Source: Apostichopus japonicus (Eukaryota; Echinodermata; Holothuroidea; Aspidochirotida; Stichopodidae). From it: a stretch of 64,000 nucleotides of DNA. Below the pieces are notes generated by a model, which saw nothing but the letters and a program-made list of their open reading frames with translations, ran no database searches and was not told the origin of the DNA. Positions 49,764 to 61,603 of this stretch are shown in pieces. The position numbers and the translations under genes are program-made. Positions within the stretch are counted from its first letter, which is position 1, and each line of letters begins with the position of its first letter. The stretch lies in contig NC_092569.1 in assembly GCF_037975245.1 (NCBI RefSeq), forward strand, positions 2,769,501 to 2,833,500, read 5' to 3'.

Positions 49764-50415
49764 GCTAGCCTTGTGGTCAAGTGGTTAAGGCAGTTGACTT
49801 GTGATCTAAGGTCTGCAGGTTCGAGTCCTGGCCAGATCCGTTGTGATCGAGTGGTTAAGGCAGTGGACTTGTGATCTAAGGTTTGCAGGTTCAAGTCCTG
49901 GCCAGATCATTACGTTGTGATCAAGTGGTTATTAGGCTGTGGAGTGTGGACATGTGATCTAAGGTTTGCAGGTTCGAGGCCTGGCCAGATAATTACGTTG
50001 TGATCAAGTGGTTATTAGGCTGTGGAGTGTGGACATGTGATCTAAGGTTTGCAGGTTCTAGTCCTGGCCAGATCCGTTGTGATCAAGTGGTTTAAGGCAG
50101 TGGACTGGCGGTCTAAGGGTTTGCAGGCTGGAGTCCTGGCCAGATCTTTACATTGTATCCTTGGGCAAGGCGATTTATCTCCATTGCCTCTCTTCACCCA
50201 GATTATAAATGAGGGCTTACGAGGTAAACTTGGTAAATATAGTTGCATGTGCCGGTTTGTGGCTGCACCCTATGGGAAGTCCCCCAGGATGGATTGCTTG
50301 AATTGTGCACACTTAAGTGTGTGAGTGTGACTAGTTACCAATGACCAAGGGTTAAGTTGTAAAGTCATGTGAAGGGGTGCCTTGGCCTCAAACAACCTTC
50401 AGTTTTTAACTTTAA
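49764..50415 (+). mobile_element. tRNA-derived SINE with five tandem tRNA-like heads
   Basis: Five head units are in tandem: 49764-49838, 49839-49908, 49909-49990, 49991-50074 and 50075-50146. Each carries a box-A-like TGATCAAGTGGTTAAGGC variant and a box-B-like GGTTCGAGTCC variant and ends in CTGGCCAGAT. Units 3 and 4 share an insertion in the D-arm region (GGTTATTAGGCTGTGGAGTG) and are almost identical to each other. The last head passes into one SINE body (50147-50415) homologous to 45982-46290. Compared with that copy the body lacks about 35 bp after CCCCCAG. Several heads keep good pol III promoter words. Functional tRNA genes are not supported, because the arms do not form a full cloverleaf by eye. 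Confidence 0.88.
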
Positions 50416-53246
50416 CACACTTGACGGAAAATAAAGCTTTTTAATGGTCCAAAGGAGACAAAAAACCCAAGCATTAAAGAACTTTATCATATAGAGAGAT
50501 CTTGGTGTATGATGATCGATTCCCCGAGAACATTACAATTCTGAATACTAGATAAAAATTAGATGACAAAGTGTATTTATAGATTGATGACCTGTAAGAG
50601 CGGAACAAGTGAATTAACAACCGAAACTCCATTAGCATGAATCGAAAAGAATTCCACACGGTTTGCACATCGTGACCCCTATTCTCTCACTCTCTCTCTT
50701 ATCTAGCAATTTTTCCAGCAAATATAAGGAGCTACAAAGTGATAACAGTCTTTTCGTCTACCACATCACCTATTCCAAAATAGTTCAGGAGAATATCGTA
50801 CTTTATGCGAGAAGAAAAAAAAACTTTCAAGTTTCAACTTCGGAGGAACTTTCTCACCGTGATTTCCCTCGGGAAATTTAGGCCCTAAGCTTAATCTCCT
50901 TCTTGCCTTTCCTCTTCAGACGTTTTTCTCCACTTTTTCATCTTTCACTTTTGCTGTTTTTCCATTTCCTTTGGCAAACCATCACTTTTTGCCATCCATC
51001 CTATATTGAAAACGTCCAATTAAAACCTCACAATTTTTTTTTTCTTCAATTTGATCAAATTTCACATCTGGATATGCAAGGTAGCATATTCCTCCTCTTA
51101 CTGTACACCATAACCTGTACTATCCCACTTTTTCCAAAATGTTCACCTTTTGAACTTTTTTTTAACTATTTTTTATCACTTAATGTCTAATTTCAACATT
51201 ATGATAAATTTGGGAATATCCTTGAGGAATTTCCAATAAATATTACCCATTTAAAGGAAATATGATTATTCTGTATATGCACCATGCCATCGGCCAATGC
51301 GAACCTAGTGACTGTACTAACATTTGATAGGGACCAAATTTACACTTTTTGAAGGCAGCATTGTACTTGTAAATATTCTTTTTACATCACAGAGAGCGTT
51401 AAATACTATATACCAACTGGCACAGCTTTCATTGTTCTAATAATTTATAATTAGTAATAATTTATCCAGTTTCGCATCACAGAGGTCTATGCAAGACGGT
51501 GAAATTGCTATATACCAAATCTATGAGATGTGGCACTGTTTGTTTTTACACAGGAAATTACCAAGGTAGTGTTTTATAAGGGACAAAAATCAAAGCTTAC
51601 AAACAAACCAGGCTAAGCTGCTACACAAAATCTGAACACTAAACTATTCCCCTAGGACTGTAACAGGATTCATCATCTACATGATATACAGTAGTCTGCC
51701 TTCTTTAATGGGAACGCCCACTGTGTTTAGTCTAGAGGTTTCATTCAAAATTAATAATCAGGGAATGATATTGCCAACATGTACATAATAACTGACCTTT
51801 GGCTTACAATTTAACTATTGTCCTTGTAGAACAATACACCTCAATTTCCAGTAAATTGCCTGATTAACAATTTACCCATTCCAAAGACAAAAAAAAATGT
51901 GACCTCATGTATATTCCCTGTTTACAGCTGGGCTTTGTTTTCATTTGTTGCCAATTATTTCAACAAACCTACCAAGTAATCAGACAATACAGATGGCAAT
52001 TGATCAAATTATAAAGGCCCCCCCCCACCCCTCAGGACTGGATATTTCCATCCAATCAACTCTTTAAAGTCTTTGAGTTTTATTCTTGACGATATTGAAC
52101 CTGTCACTTTTGAACCCAATGTGCTGTGTACATCGTTTGCTACTTGCATGACAATCACTTCCGATGAAATCACTATAACAACCCCCCTTTTCCCATCCCC
52201 CCTCCCCCTCCTGGGTTACTTTGAAAATAATGTATAGGCCTGGAAATAAAACTAAACCATGAGAAAGTACATTTGAAAACTTTGTGCAAAGTTTGAGTAG
52301 TTTCACACATACTCAAGAGAGAAAATTTTAATAAGTTTTAACAGGCTGCTGATCTACCGCAAAAAAAAGCCAACTTTTAGCTTGTTGAAAATCCTGACTA
52401 CCACAAAACATTAGAACCACTAATTTGTTGTTAGAGGTTACCCTCTTAATTTGTTGTTATTCTTGCTTTATTATCCCCCCACCCCCCCTCAAAAAAAATA
52501 TATATATATTTTGATTTGCAATAAAGCCGAGTCCATTTTGAGTACATACAGTAATTGTCTACAGGTACTAAGCCATAAATTAGTCCTTTTGCAAATTAAA
52601 ACCGGTTGTTATATCTTCGTCCTTTATTTATTTCTTGATTTCCCTCTCCAGTAAAATGCAAATTTTCTATTTCTAACTTCAAAGTGCCTTTCTAAATGTC
52701 AGCCTGTTTTGGTCTACAGTTATAAATGGTATATAGATATATTTATATAAGTATACACAAAGGCCGTTATTTTTTTGTTATATAGTTCTTTTCCTATATT
52801 TTTTTTCCTCTTATGTTTCTTCTTATTTATCGGCATACCTGGCATCTTAGAGCCAGCTAATTAGTGGGTGCGTCAAACTTGCTGTGGGCTCGTCTTCCCG
52901 TGTGTTGTAAGGGAAACTAAAGTCTCGATTCAATTCGTGTAATTTGATTTGCCTGTCAGTGGCTGTCTATTCGTTTAATATTTCAAATATGGTAACTGAT
53001 ATCAAAATTGTGACATTTTAAGCGTCCGGAATGAAATCTTCCCCGTTTCTCGACGCATTCGGTGTGGGAATCATCTGAGAGATTGCCTGATGCATATTCA
53101 GATCGTGTATACTGTACAACGTGCGGTATGACCCACATGTCTTGTTGTTATGTCGTCCTTTGTTCAATGTGGTAAGGCTCTTTTGGATGCAGTTTTGTCC
53201 TTTCGTGTGGTCGGTGGAAAATGGCAAAACTTATGGGAGAGCGAGT
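50416..53246. other. Unique AT-rich DNA
   Basis: No gene is recognised. The 95-codon hydrophobic ORF at 50903-51190 lies in T-rich DNA. C-runs are at 52018-52033 and 52180-52210, and there is a short TA run near 52498-52508. Confidence 0.5.
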
Positions 53247-53280
53247 GGTGGGGTGGGGTGGGGTGGGTAGTGGGGGAGAG
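53247..53280 (+). repeat. (GGGGT)n tract, potential G-quadruplex
   Basis: GTGGGGTGGGGTGGGGTGGG followed by TAGTGGGGG gives five G-runs with one- to three-base loops, one of the best G-quadruplex candidates here. Confidence 0.75.
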
Positions 53281-53407
53281 AGAGGATGTTTGTCATGGTT
53301 TGGTAAACAAAGCCACCCTGAACATTTAGCAAATGTTACAGCAGTTGTCTGCTGTACACACCAGGAAGTGTTCCATCAGTATTCTTCTAGAATGATACAA
53401 TTACTCC

Positions 53408-53459
53408 CAACCCCTCCCCTCCCCTTCCCTCACACCCCACCCACCCCCCGCCCCCACCT
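53408..53459 (-). repeat. C-rich tract facing the (GGGGT)n tract
   Basis: Runs of CCCC separated by A, T or G give G-runs on the minus strand. With 53247-53280 it forms a head-to-head pair about 130 bp apart, able to pair as a hairpin or form G-quadruplexes on opposite strands. Confidence 0.65.
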
Positions 53460-55996
53460 CCTGCCACATCCCATTCAACTCTTTATATTTATTATCCGCA
53501 AGAATAACACACCGTAGCAAAAACAAAACTGGACATAAATCAGGTGAACTTTGAGTTACTTTGTTATCAAGTCTGTCACACATCTAAAAGTTCTGTATTA
53601 ATAAAGTATCTGGAATATTAACATGCAACACTTGATTGATAATTTGATGTTACATTATAAATTAAGACTGCACACACAGTCACAAAAGTAACCTCTGTAG
53701 AGTAAACAATGCATACTGTATATCTGTATCATTGACATACTCTAAACCAGTTCCAGTCAAACGGTGCAACCGTGATGAATATTTCATTGTCTAGTGTATG
53801 TGTCCTCTCCAGAAGACCCAACCACACACAGTCCAACTCAGTGAGTTTTCGTAGAGATTAAGTATCAAGGTGTATATATATGTTGATGCAGATATGAAAA
53901 CCTGCTGACATATTTGTGGGTAGGAGGTAGCCAGTACGGATAAGAGGAGGAAGAAGAATTCTGTTTAGAATGATATACCAGAACAACGGGGTACAAGTCT
54001 CAAGCATGAGTTACAAACTGTACGAAATCTTGCAGTACTAGTAATCTACTTTACTGTACGTACAAGTGCTCGATCTCGCAGTACAGTTCTCAAAATTCCC
54101 CGAGAATGAGTACAACCACCAATTCCGTGTGGATGAGCCAGTTCCAAATTCAGCAAATGATTCCTACTACTGTACTTCCAAAACGCCAGAGAAAGGCCTT
54201 GAAAGAAATTCCAATCCCGATACGAAATTGACAGGAGAGAACGATCCGAAACTCAAAACGAACGTCCGAGCAGTTTGGGTGGTAGAATGAGAAGGGAGGG
54301 CATTGACCGGAGGGGTTGGGACATAGAGTGGGCGCACATGCGTTAAAAGGTGCGCCAGTTCATTCTAGGCACGGTAGAATGAGAGTGCTGAGGTTGTGGG
54401 TAGACAGGTAAGTGAGGAGCTCATTTAAGTACAGGTAAACTTTGCTAGAAATGTAGGGAATCACTACAAGACAATCTGCATGATGGCTTGTGTATATTTA
54501 TTAATATATGACAAGAAATGGAAAAGAACAATTAAGCAAATAAACCATTTCTTTTGTTTTAATTTCCTTTTTTTCTTTTGTTTCTTTTTGTTTTCTTTTT
54601 GTTTTCTTTTTTCCTTTTTTTTTAATTTTTTTTTAATTTTATTTTCCTTTCTTTTTTCTTCTTTTTTTTCTTTTTTTTTACCTTTTTTTCTTTTTTTTCT
54701 TTTTCAGAAATGACTTTCAATCTACAGTATGCACCACAGGATACAATGTGTACTTTTCATATTAACAACAAGTATAATTTATCATCGCATACGACATTAA
54801 GGAGCACAAAAGCTTACCCGGCTAGAACGGGATAGGAACCAAAACTCCCTTAGGAACAATTTCTGTGCTATACCAACAACACCCACCCAGCTCTTAGATG
54901 CAGATACTTATCCCTATATGAAACCTATTTTCCAGTTTTAGTCGGAATTCGGTTGTTGATTAATTTGACGACCATGTTACTGCATGAAATCTCAAAGAAA
55001 TCAACATTATGGCCAATAATCCACAATTTAGGCTGTTACGATCAAAATATTTGGTATATATTATTGACTTAACTTACTTTTGATGACAAGTTCTGAAACT
55101 ACAAACTTGAACTTTCCCCTCAAACATTTCAAAAAGTGGTTCGTTAGCAAACGAAGCGTAGCTTGCGAAGATTACGATTTTTGCTGAGACATGCACCGAG
55201 TGAATGTGAAGCTGCATGATTGTGAGGAGAATTAAGCAACGGTTTCCGGCCTTCCGTGCATGTGAACCCCATAAATCTAGCAAAATTCCACGGGAATCAC
55301 TTATTGGCCCCTTACGGACAATCTAACCGATGGGAGGCTCTGCTTAGAACTATGTGATTTGCAGACGACCTCACGTACAATATCGCATCACAGTACAAAA
55401 CGACATGGACATCCTCGCAGCTCTTACACATTTTAATGTGGGCCCGCCAAAGGCGGAGCACGCAGAGAAAATCGCCAGCCGCTAGGACGAGAAAAAATTT
55501 TAAAAAGGGCACATTATGCAGCCCTATACTGTTAGTTAACCTTCAAAATAAAATCCACTTAAAATTTGTCAAAAGCAAGCAATTTATTTTTCACCGTTCA
55601 GATGCCCCAATTCCGGAAATGTCAGACGAAAAGAGAAAAAACATCCCAATGAATGTTGTAAGATGGGACCCAATGTCTTCTTCACTTTAAAAAGAAAATT
55701 TTATATAAATAGTTTCAAGTCACCCCCCTTTATAGAGGATTCATGAGGATTACAACTCTAAGAGTCTACGCAGTGAGCAAAACAAGGCTGGACAGGATCT
55801 CTCAACTGTCTAAACGTTTTCAAGAGCTATTACCAACCTAGCTTACAGTAGTACATTCCGACCAAGTTGTTCAACCAAACATACAGCCTTCTTACAACCT
55901 TACATCAAACTTGTAAACTTGTGTCAAAAACTTCTTTTTTTTTTTGTGGTTGACATAGGAAAAGGCAGAAAAGCTCCGGTCGACGACGTAACATAA
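53460..55996. other. Unique DNA with a T-rich tract and weak coding candidates
   Basis: A 74-codon plus-strand ORF (54066-54290, ending TGA) is hydrophilic with ordinary composition (PENEYNHQFRVDEPVPNSAN) and starts close to a CTCGCAG acceptor-like word. A 66-codon minus-strand ORF (55312-55512) begins with a signal-peptide-like MPFLKFFLVLAAGDFLC in a CpG-denser patch. Both are unconfirmed. No known domain is recognised. Confidence 0.35.
54549..54709. repeat. T-rich polypyrimidine low-complexity tract
   Basis: About 160 bp of T-runs with interspersed C and few purines. The F-rich ORF (54480-54713) comes from it. Confidence 0.9.
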
Positions 55997-56423
55997 TCGT
56001 GTGGGTTCTTTCAGATATAGCACACTGTACACGTTACGGTATGTGATGGTAATCATGTGGGTTCTATCATTAATAGCACACTATACACATTACTGTATGT
56101 GATGGTAATCGTGGGGGTTCTCTCATTAATAGCACACTTTACACATTACGGGATGTGATGGTAATCGTGTGGGTTCTCTTATCAATGCCCACTGTACATA
56201 TTACAGTATAAGATGGTAATCGTGTGGGTTCTATCATTAATAGCACACTATATACACGTTACGGTACATGATGGTAATCGTGTGGGTTCTATCATTAATA
56301 GCACACTATATACACGTTACGGTATATGATGGTAATCGTGTGGGTTCTATCATTAATAGCACACTATATACATGTTACGGTATATGATGGTAATCGTGTA
56401 CACGTTACGGTATATGATGGTAA
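55997..56423. repeat. 56-58-bp tandem repeat array (~7.5 copies)
   Basis: Seven full units start TCGTGTGGGTTCT or a variant, contain ATTAATAGCACACT and ACACGTTACGGTAT, and end GATGGTAA. A final unit is shortened by an internal deletion that joins TCGTG directly to TACACGTTACGG. Units 5 to 7 are nearly identical, while units 1 to 4 are more diverged. Confidence 0.93.
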
Positions 56424-58614
56424 GAGGATATCCATATGGGTGACAAAGACAGGCCAATCAGCTGCAGAGAACCAAATTTGAAAACTGTCATCAAATGAAA
56501 TGATGTATGTTTATACATGTATGTGCACAGTGCCTTGAACACACACCAATGCTTATTCTTGAGGGGGAAAGTGAGGGGAAATGCTATAAACTAACCACCC
56601 TTATCCCCTTGTTCTTATACTCTTGCAAAGTACTGCCACGCAAGTGTTTTCTTTATCATTAGGTTCATTCACAAACGTTATTTTTTTTTTAGAGGGGGGG
56701 GGGGCAGATTGATACTTCATTTACCACTACAGCTTTAACATGCATTATCAAACCCGCCTGTCCACCATTCCTCAAAGGAGAAATCAACAAATTGGATGGG
56801 TGATTTTTTTTTGGTCACTGACACATCCTACGAACCCAAACTTAAATAGATGTATATTCTTCCACGTAGCCATTTCTCCAAGGCCTAGCTGTCTCAAAGG
56901 CTGCAATAATTTTTACATCCTTTGTTTTAGTTTCAAAACCAGACTAATCTTTGAAAGGTGTTAAGGCATTTAGAATGTAGACTGCTAGTAGAATGTTTGT
57001 TATCACAGAGGTTACCGATGGGTGTAGCCCATCACAGGCGCTATGTCCTATAACTGCCGTAACGAAGAGACTTATCCCGCTTTCCAAGATTACTAGAGCG
57101 CAGTTGAAACCACAACCAAGTTGAAAAAAAAAAAAAAAACCATCCCTGACATTTAGGCCTTGCAGGAAGAAGAGTCAGTGGGTGCCTCTCCCTTCTCAAC
57201 CATTTAAAACAAACAGATCAATAAGGGCACAGAGAAAGTAAAGATAGAAAGGAAAAAAAATAAACTCAGAGAAAGTCACTCCCGCAAAAAATATTTCAAC
57301 TTTCGGAGTCGTGCATCGATTTTTTTTTTTTTTTTAAGGTCACAAAACTTGAAGGAGACCCCCTTTTCCTTTAAAAAGTAGGTTATTTATATCTTCCCCA
57401 GAACCTGAAACATATTTTATGGAGTTTTCCTTTCTCTTAAGTTTCGAGGCAGTTAAAAACAGTTTTCGTGCACATTCTGCTCTTAAAGGAGTACAAATGA
57501 CAAGCAAAAAACAATAAAAAAATTAATATATATGAGTAAGAACCTATTCAGCTTTTCTCTGTTTTGTCCATACCTCAAAGGATAAGAAGGCGGAAAACTA
57601 TACAAATAAATTTACACGGCTGTCTAAAATGGATGCGCTACTTATGTTTTCGAGAATGATGAAATTAAAATAGTACAGAAGGCCATCCCTACTGGTTTAA
57701 TTTTACCAGGAAAGATTTGACACCCAGACAGTGACTTTAAACCAGATCAGCTTTGCATAAACCGCTTTATACCTGCTCCAAGTCTGTGAGTTACTATTTA
57801 TTTAATCCAACAGAGAATCTATTATTGTGTCCCACAAATTTTCATGTTCATCTTTTTATATATATATATATTTCTTCCAACAGCAAACCCTAGTTTTCCG
57901 TCATTTCATCATCCATGGTTCAGCTCTACACTTGGTGGATTTATTTATAAAGAAATAAGTTGCCAGGTAAATGAAAGTTTCTTTATACCTTTTTATTCTA
58001 CTAACGAACTATTTACTATTTATTCTACTAAGGAACCAACAAATCGGACTTAGTAATTGGTGGAATCTATGAAAAATGCAATTATAAAAAGGTGGCAAAA
58101 TGGAATTGTTGCCATCTTGTATATATATATATCTTTCAATGGTCTGTGGCCAGCTTCTATAAAGACATATCACTGCAGTAATAACTTTTCAGGGGTAGGG
58201 GAGGGGCAGGGGGCAGGGGAGGGGGAGGATGGGAAGGTTCATTTACTATCAGACAACCTAGAATTTATTTCATTTCAGGTTCTCTACTTCTGCATAATTG
58301 CATATAGGGATCTGTTACAATTCAACAGCTGCAACCAGCTGTCTAACATGCTTACAAACATGATCTATAACTCCCAGTAACATTTTATGCAGATATATGA
58401 TATTCCACTTAATGAAAATACCGTATCCAAGAATTTCATGGAGTCTAACAGGGGCCGCAGGTCATACACAATTTGCAATGTAAACTCTCCCATCAATCAG
58501 ACTACTGTATGTACTGGAGCACTTCAAAACATAAATTGTTAATATGTGGTGTTATCAGTCTTTAAATGTTTAAGAAAGCCCTTTACTTTAAAAAAAAAAA
58601 ATTAATTCACATTT
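56424..58614. other. Unique AT-rich DNA
   Basis: G-runs are at about 56693-56704 and 58192-58237, poly-A near 57124-57139 and poly-T near 57319-57335. A 107-codon ORF at 58057-58380 runs through the G-rich tract. No gene is recognised. Confidence 0.5.
58192..58237 (+). repeat. G-run tract, potential G-quadruplex
   Basis: GGGGTAGGGGAGGGGCAGGG and GGCAGGGGAGGGGGAGG blocks give many G-runs with one- to two-base loops. Confidence 0.7.
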
Positions 58615-58870
58615 AGTACTTTGGTTTATAACACCTTCAGTAGAGCAGTACCTACAGTATGCCAACACAAAGCCTATATGCCAACACACAGCCTACAGGT
58701 AGGTGTACTGTACGACATCTTCAATAAAGCCATGCCTAAGGCAACAGTCTTGGGTTACACCTTCAGAGGAACAATACCAATTAGGCCAACAAATAGCCTA
58801 GGCTTGTGGCATATTCAATGCTGAGGTGACTAGGCCAACAAATAGCCTACAGCTGGACTGTATAGTAAAG
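58615..58870. repeat. Composite repeat array, left part
   Basis: Words AACACCTTCAGT, GACATCTTCAATAAAGC, TAGGCCAACAAATAGCCTA and TTCAATGCTGAGGTG appear in an order also seen at 59455-60125. This part holds one fairly complete ~130-140-bp composite unit and fragments. Confidence 0.75.
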
Positions 58871-59454
58871 ACTTCATAATTGACGCACCTTCCTAATTGA
58901 TGCACCTTCCAATATTACTAGCAACAATACTGCAGGCAACCTAAACTTTTTGCAGTCAAGCAGAGCTACATATATGATGATTTTTAATCCATTTCAGGTA
59001 AATGCTGATCAAATTGTGGTTTTTGTTAAGCTTTAAACACCCTCCCCCCAGTTTCGCACATTTTTTGGGCATTTGGAAATCTTACTCCCTCAAAATAACC
59101 AAAATTACCTCAATATAATACCACTACTCTCTGGGACCTCACCTGTCTGAGCTGAGAGGCTCAGAGCAGAGCAAACAGCATCCGAAGTCAATTGATGTAT
59201 ACTTAGGCCTACACTACAGTTAGCTTATTGACGAATGTGTCAATTTAGGGGTATGAAAGAACTTGACACGGCAGACATTTTGTGACCAAGTTCTGCTCAA
59301 TTGTACGTTGCGTAGGCACAGAACAATAAATATGTTGAGATAATTACATTTCTGAGGAACTACACATATAAAATATGCATACAGTGATTTGGATTTTTCA
59401 TTAATTTCACATCTTTAATCAAACCCTTAAGTGTGTCAATTATGAGCCCACCAT
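58871..59454. other. Non-repeat segment splitting the composite array
   Basis: This stretch lacks the array words. It shows no terminal inverted repeats, poly-A tail or coding frame that would identify an inserted element. Confidence 0.45.
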
Positions 59455-60125
59455 TTTACAACATCTTCAATGAAGCGATACCTAGGGCAACATAGTCTTG
59501 AATTTGACCTTCAGTGGAACAGCACCAATTTAGGTTAACGAAATAACCTAGGCTTGTGACATCTTCAATGCTGAGGTGCTTAGGCCAACATGTGGCCTAA
59601 AACATCTTTAATTGAATGATACCTAGGGCAACATTGTCTTGGGTTACAACTTCAGTAGAACAGCACCAAATAGGCTAACATAATAGCCTAGGCTTGTGAC
59701 GTCTTCAATGCTGAGGTGCTTCTAAGGCCAACACATAGCCTGAAACATCTTCAGTGGAGTGATACTTACCAGTACTGTAGGCCAACACAGCCTTGGGTTA
59801 CAACACCTTCAGTGGAACAGTACCAAGGCCAACAGGCCCAACACAGCATATGTTTATAACACCTTCATTACTTATAACTAGCAACAGTCCTGCAACATCT
59901 TCAAGTGGAGTGATACCTAGGCCAGCACAGCCTTGGGTTACATCTTCAGTGGAGCAGTATACCAAGGCTGATACATTGCCTAGGATTAAAATGCCTTCAT
60001 TGTTGTGGAACTTAGGCCAACAGATAGCCAGCTATATTCATGCAACACCTTCAGTGGAGCAATAAACTAGGCCTCCACATAGCCTAGGTTTAACCCCTTC
60101 AGTGTATAGTGATACCTAAAGGCCT
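59455..60125. repeat. Composite repeat array, right part (~140-bp units)
   Basis: Composite units start near AACATCTTCAATGAAGC at about 59461, again at about 59601 and 59740, then become irregular. Each has TACCTAGGGCAACA, CTTCAGTGGAACAGCACCAA, CCTAGGCTTGTGACATCTTC and GCTGAGGTGCTTAGGCCAAC. Two related sub-units of roughly 45-65 bp make up each unit. The 90-codon ORF at 59793-60065 is a by-product. Confidence 0.8.
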
Positions 60126-60910
60126 AGCTTACATTATTCGTGGAGAAGTTGCATACATATATACTGTGGCCATTAATGCATGGTTAGGCTAATGATTTGT
60201 GTTTTATCAATTCTGCACTAATCAGTAAATGATCATTACCATTTACTGCATCTCAGAATCATCCTGAGACTGATTAACACCAATCTGCAATCTCAAAATA
60301 GGTCTGAAAACAACAATCACTGTACCATGACAAAAGGTTGTCAAGGTGACAAAGTATAAAGCTAGGACTTTTTTAATACAAATAGCATTTTCATTAATAC
60401 ATTCAAAAATCTCAACAAATTATCATGCAGTTACGATAATAATTTGACCACACTTACAAAATTTCTAAGATTACCAAATAATCGGGCTAAATACCGATTA
60501 TCTTGAGAGCACTACAGTACTGAGGATCTGCCAGCTGTTTGGCAAGAGGCAATGATTTGTATCATTCGAGGTGAGTTGAATCCACTACATGCATTTTAGT
60601 GATCAGCGGTGTCAAATCGATTAATGTTGCAACTTCCAAACATTAATGAAACGCAACCAACTTATACTTAAAGTATCCACTGAAGAAAAAAGAAAAAAGA
60701 GACAATTTCTTTTACGGGAGTTTGTCTGTCTTGTTAGTAACCAGCCGTGGCTGACATCTTTGATGAAAATCAAGTTGACAAAATGGCATATAATACTATG
60801 GATATTTTTGTATATAATGACTCAATATACTTGGCCGATACATTTCATGTTGTGATGTCTACATCAATGGCACAATTATTAATTATGGCAGAACAGGAGT
60901 TGGCAATTTT

Positions 60911-60939
60911 CTTCTTTCTCTCTCTCTCTCTCTCTCTTT
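60911..60939. repeat. (TC)n microsatellite
   Basis: About ten TC units, preceded by CTTCTT. Confidence 0.85.
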
Positions 60940-61422
60940 ATAATTAAATTTACAAAAAAATAGATTGATTTAGTTTTAATCAGCTTTTCTCTTATGTCCA
61001 TCAATTATTTTTTTTTTTTTTATTTCCATCATGTTTTGGTCATGAATATTACATGGGTATGGTTTTGTGGAGGAAACATAGTAGTTGTTTAACGAAGAGA
61101 AACCAGAGTTTATAGTGATACTGTTTTATTTGGAAATAAAATAAAAAATCTGGATTTATTTGATTAAAAATCAATGTTTTAATTCATATCAGTTTTTTTT
61201 TTATTTTATAAATCTCATTTATGTTTTGTCATGAATGTTAGAGTTCAATGGATTTAGATAAAATTATTTAAAGTGTAAATTTTAATTAATGATTTTGTTT
61301 TCTTTTGAAGAATCAAATGATTTAAATCGACCAACCTAGTCATGGGCATGTTGTACACATGTTGTACACTGACTGTTACATAATATAATACAGTTACAAT
61401 GTTATTTTTGCTCTCAATCCTA

Positions 61423-61454
61423 AGGGAGGGGGGGGGGGGCTGGGGGGAGGGAGG
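61423..61454 (+). repeat. G-run tract, potential G-quadruplex
   Basis: GGGAGGG runs into a long G-run and then CTGGGGGGAGGGAGG. Four or more G-runs with short loops. Confidence 0.65.
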
Positions 61455-61590
61455 ACATGATAAGAATTGGCTCCAACTTCAAATCAATAATTTCTAGTTA
61501 CACAGTACAATAATAAAGCTTCAGTCCCTACAACAGTTCACAAGATATAGCTACTGTGTCAAATACACACACACACAATGGCAGCTCAGC

Positions 61591-61603
61591 TGACCTTTGA
61601 CCT
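61591..61603 (-). promoter_or_regulatory. Perfect DR1-type nuclear receptor half-site pair, second copy
   Basis: TGACCTTTGACCT, identical to the site at 42441. It is preceded by CAGCTCAGC and followed by CTGAAC. Function unknown. Confidence 0.4.

Noticed and set aside
49764-50146. Cluster of functional tRNA genes
   Set aside because: The units have box-A-like and box-B-like words but no convincing full cloverleaf or anticodon stem, and the last is fused to a SINE body also seen elsewhere, so they are SINE heads.
54480-54713. Phenylalanine-rich 77-codon ORF
   Set aside because: It is the translation of a T-rich polypyrimidine tract.
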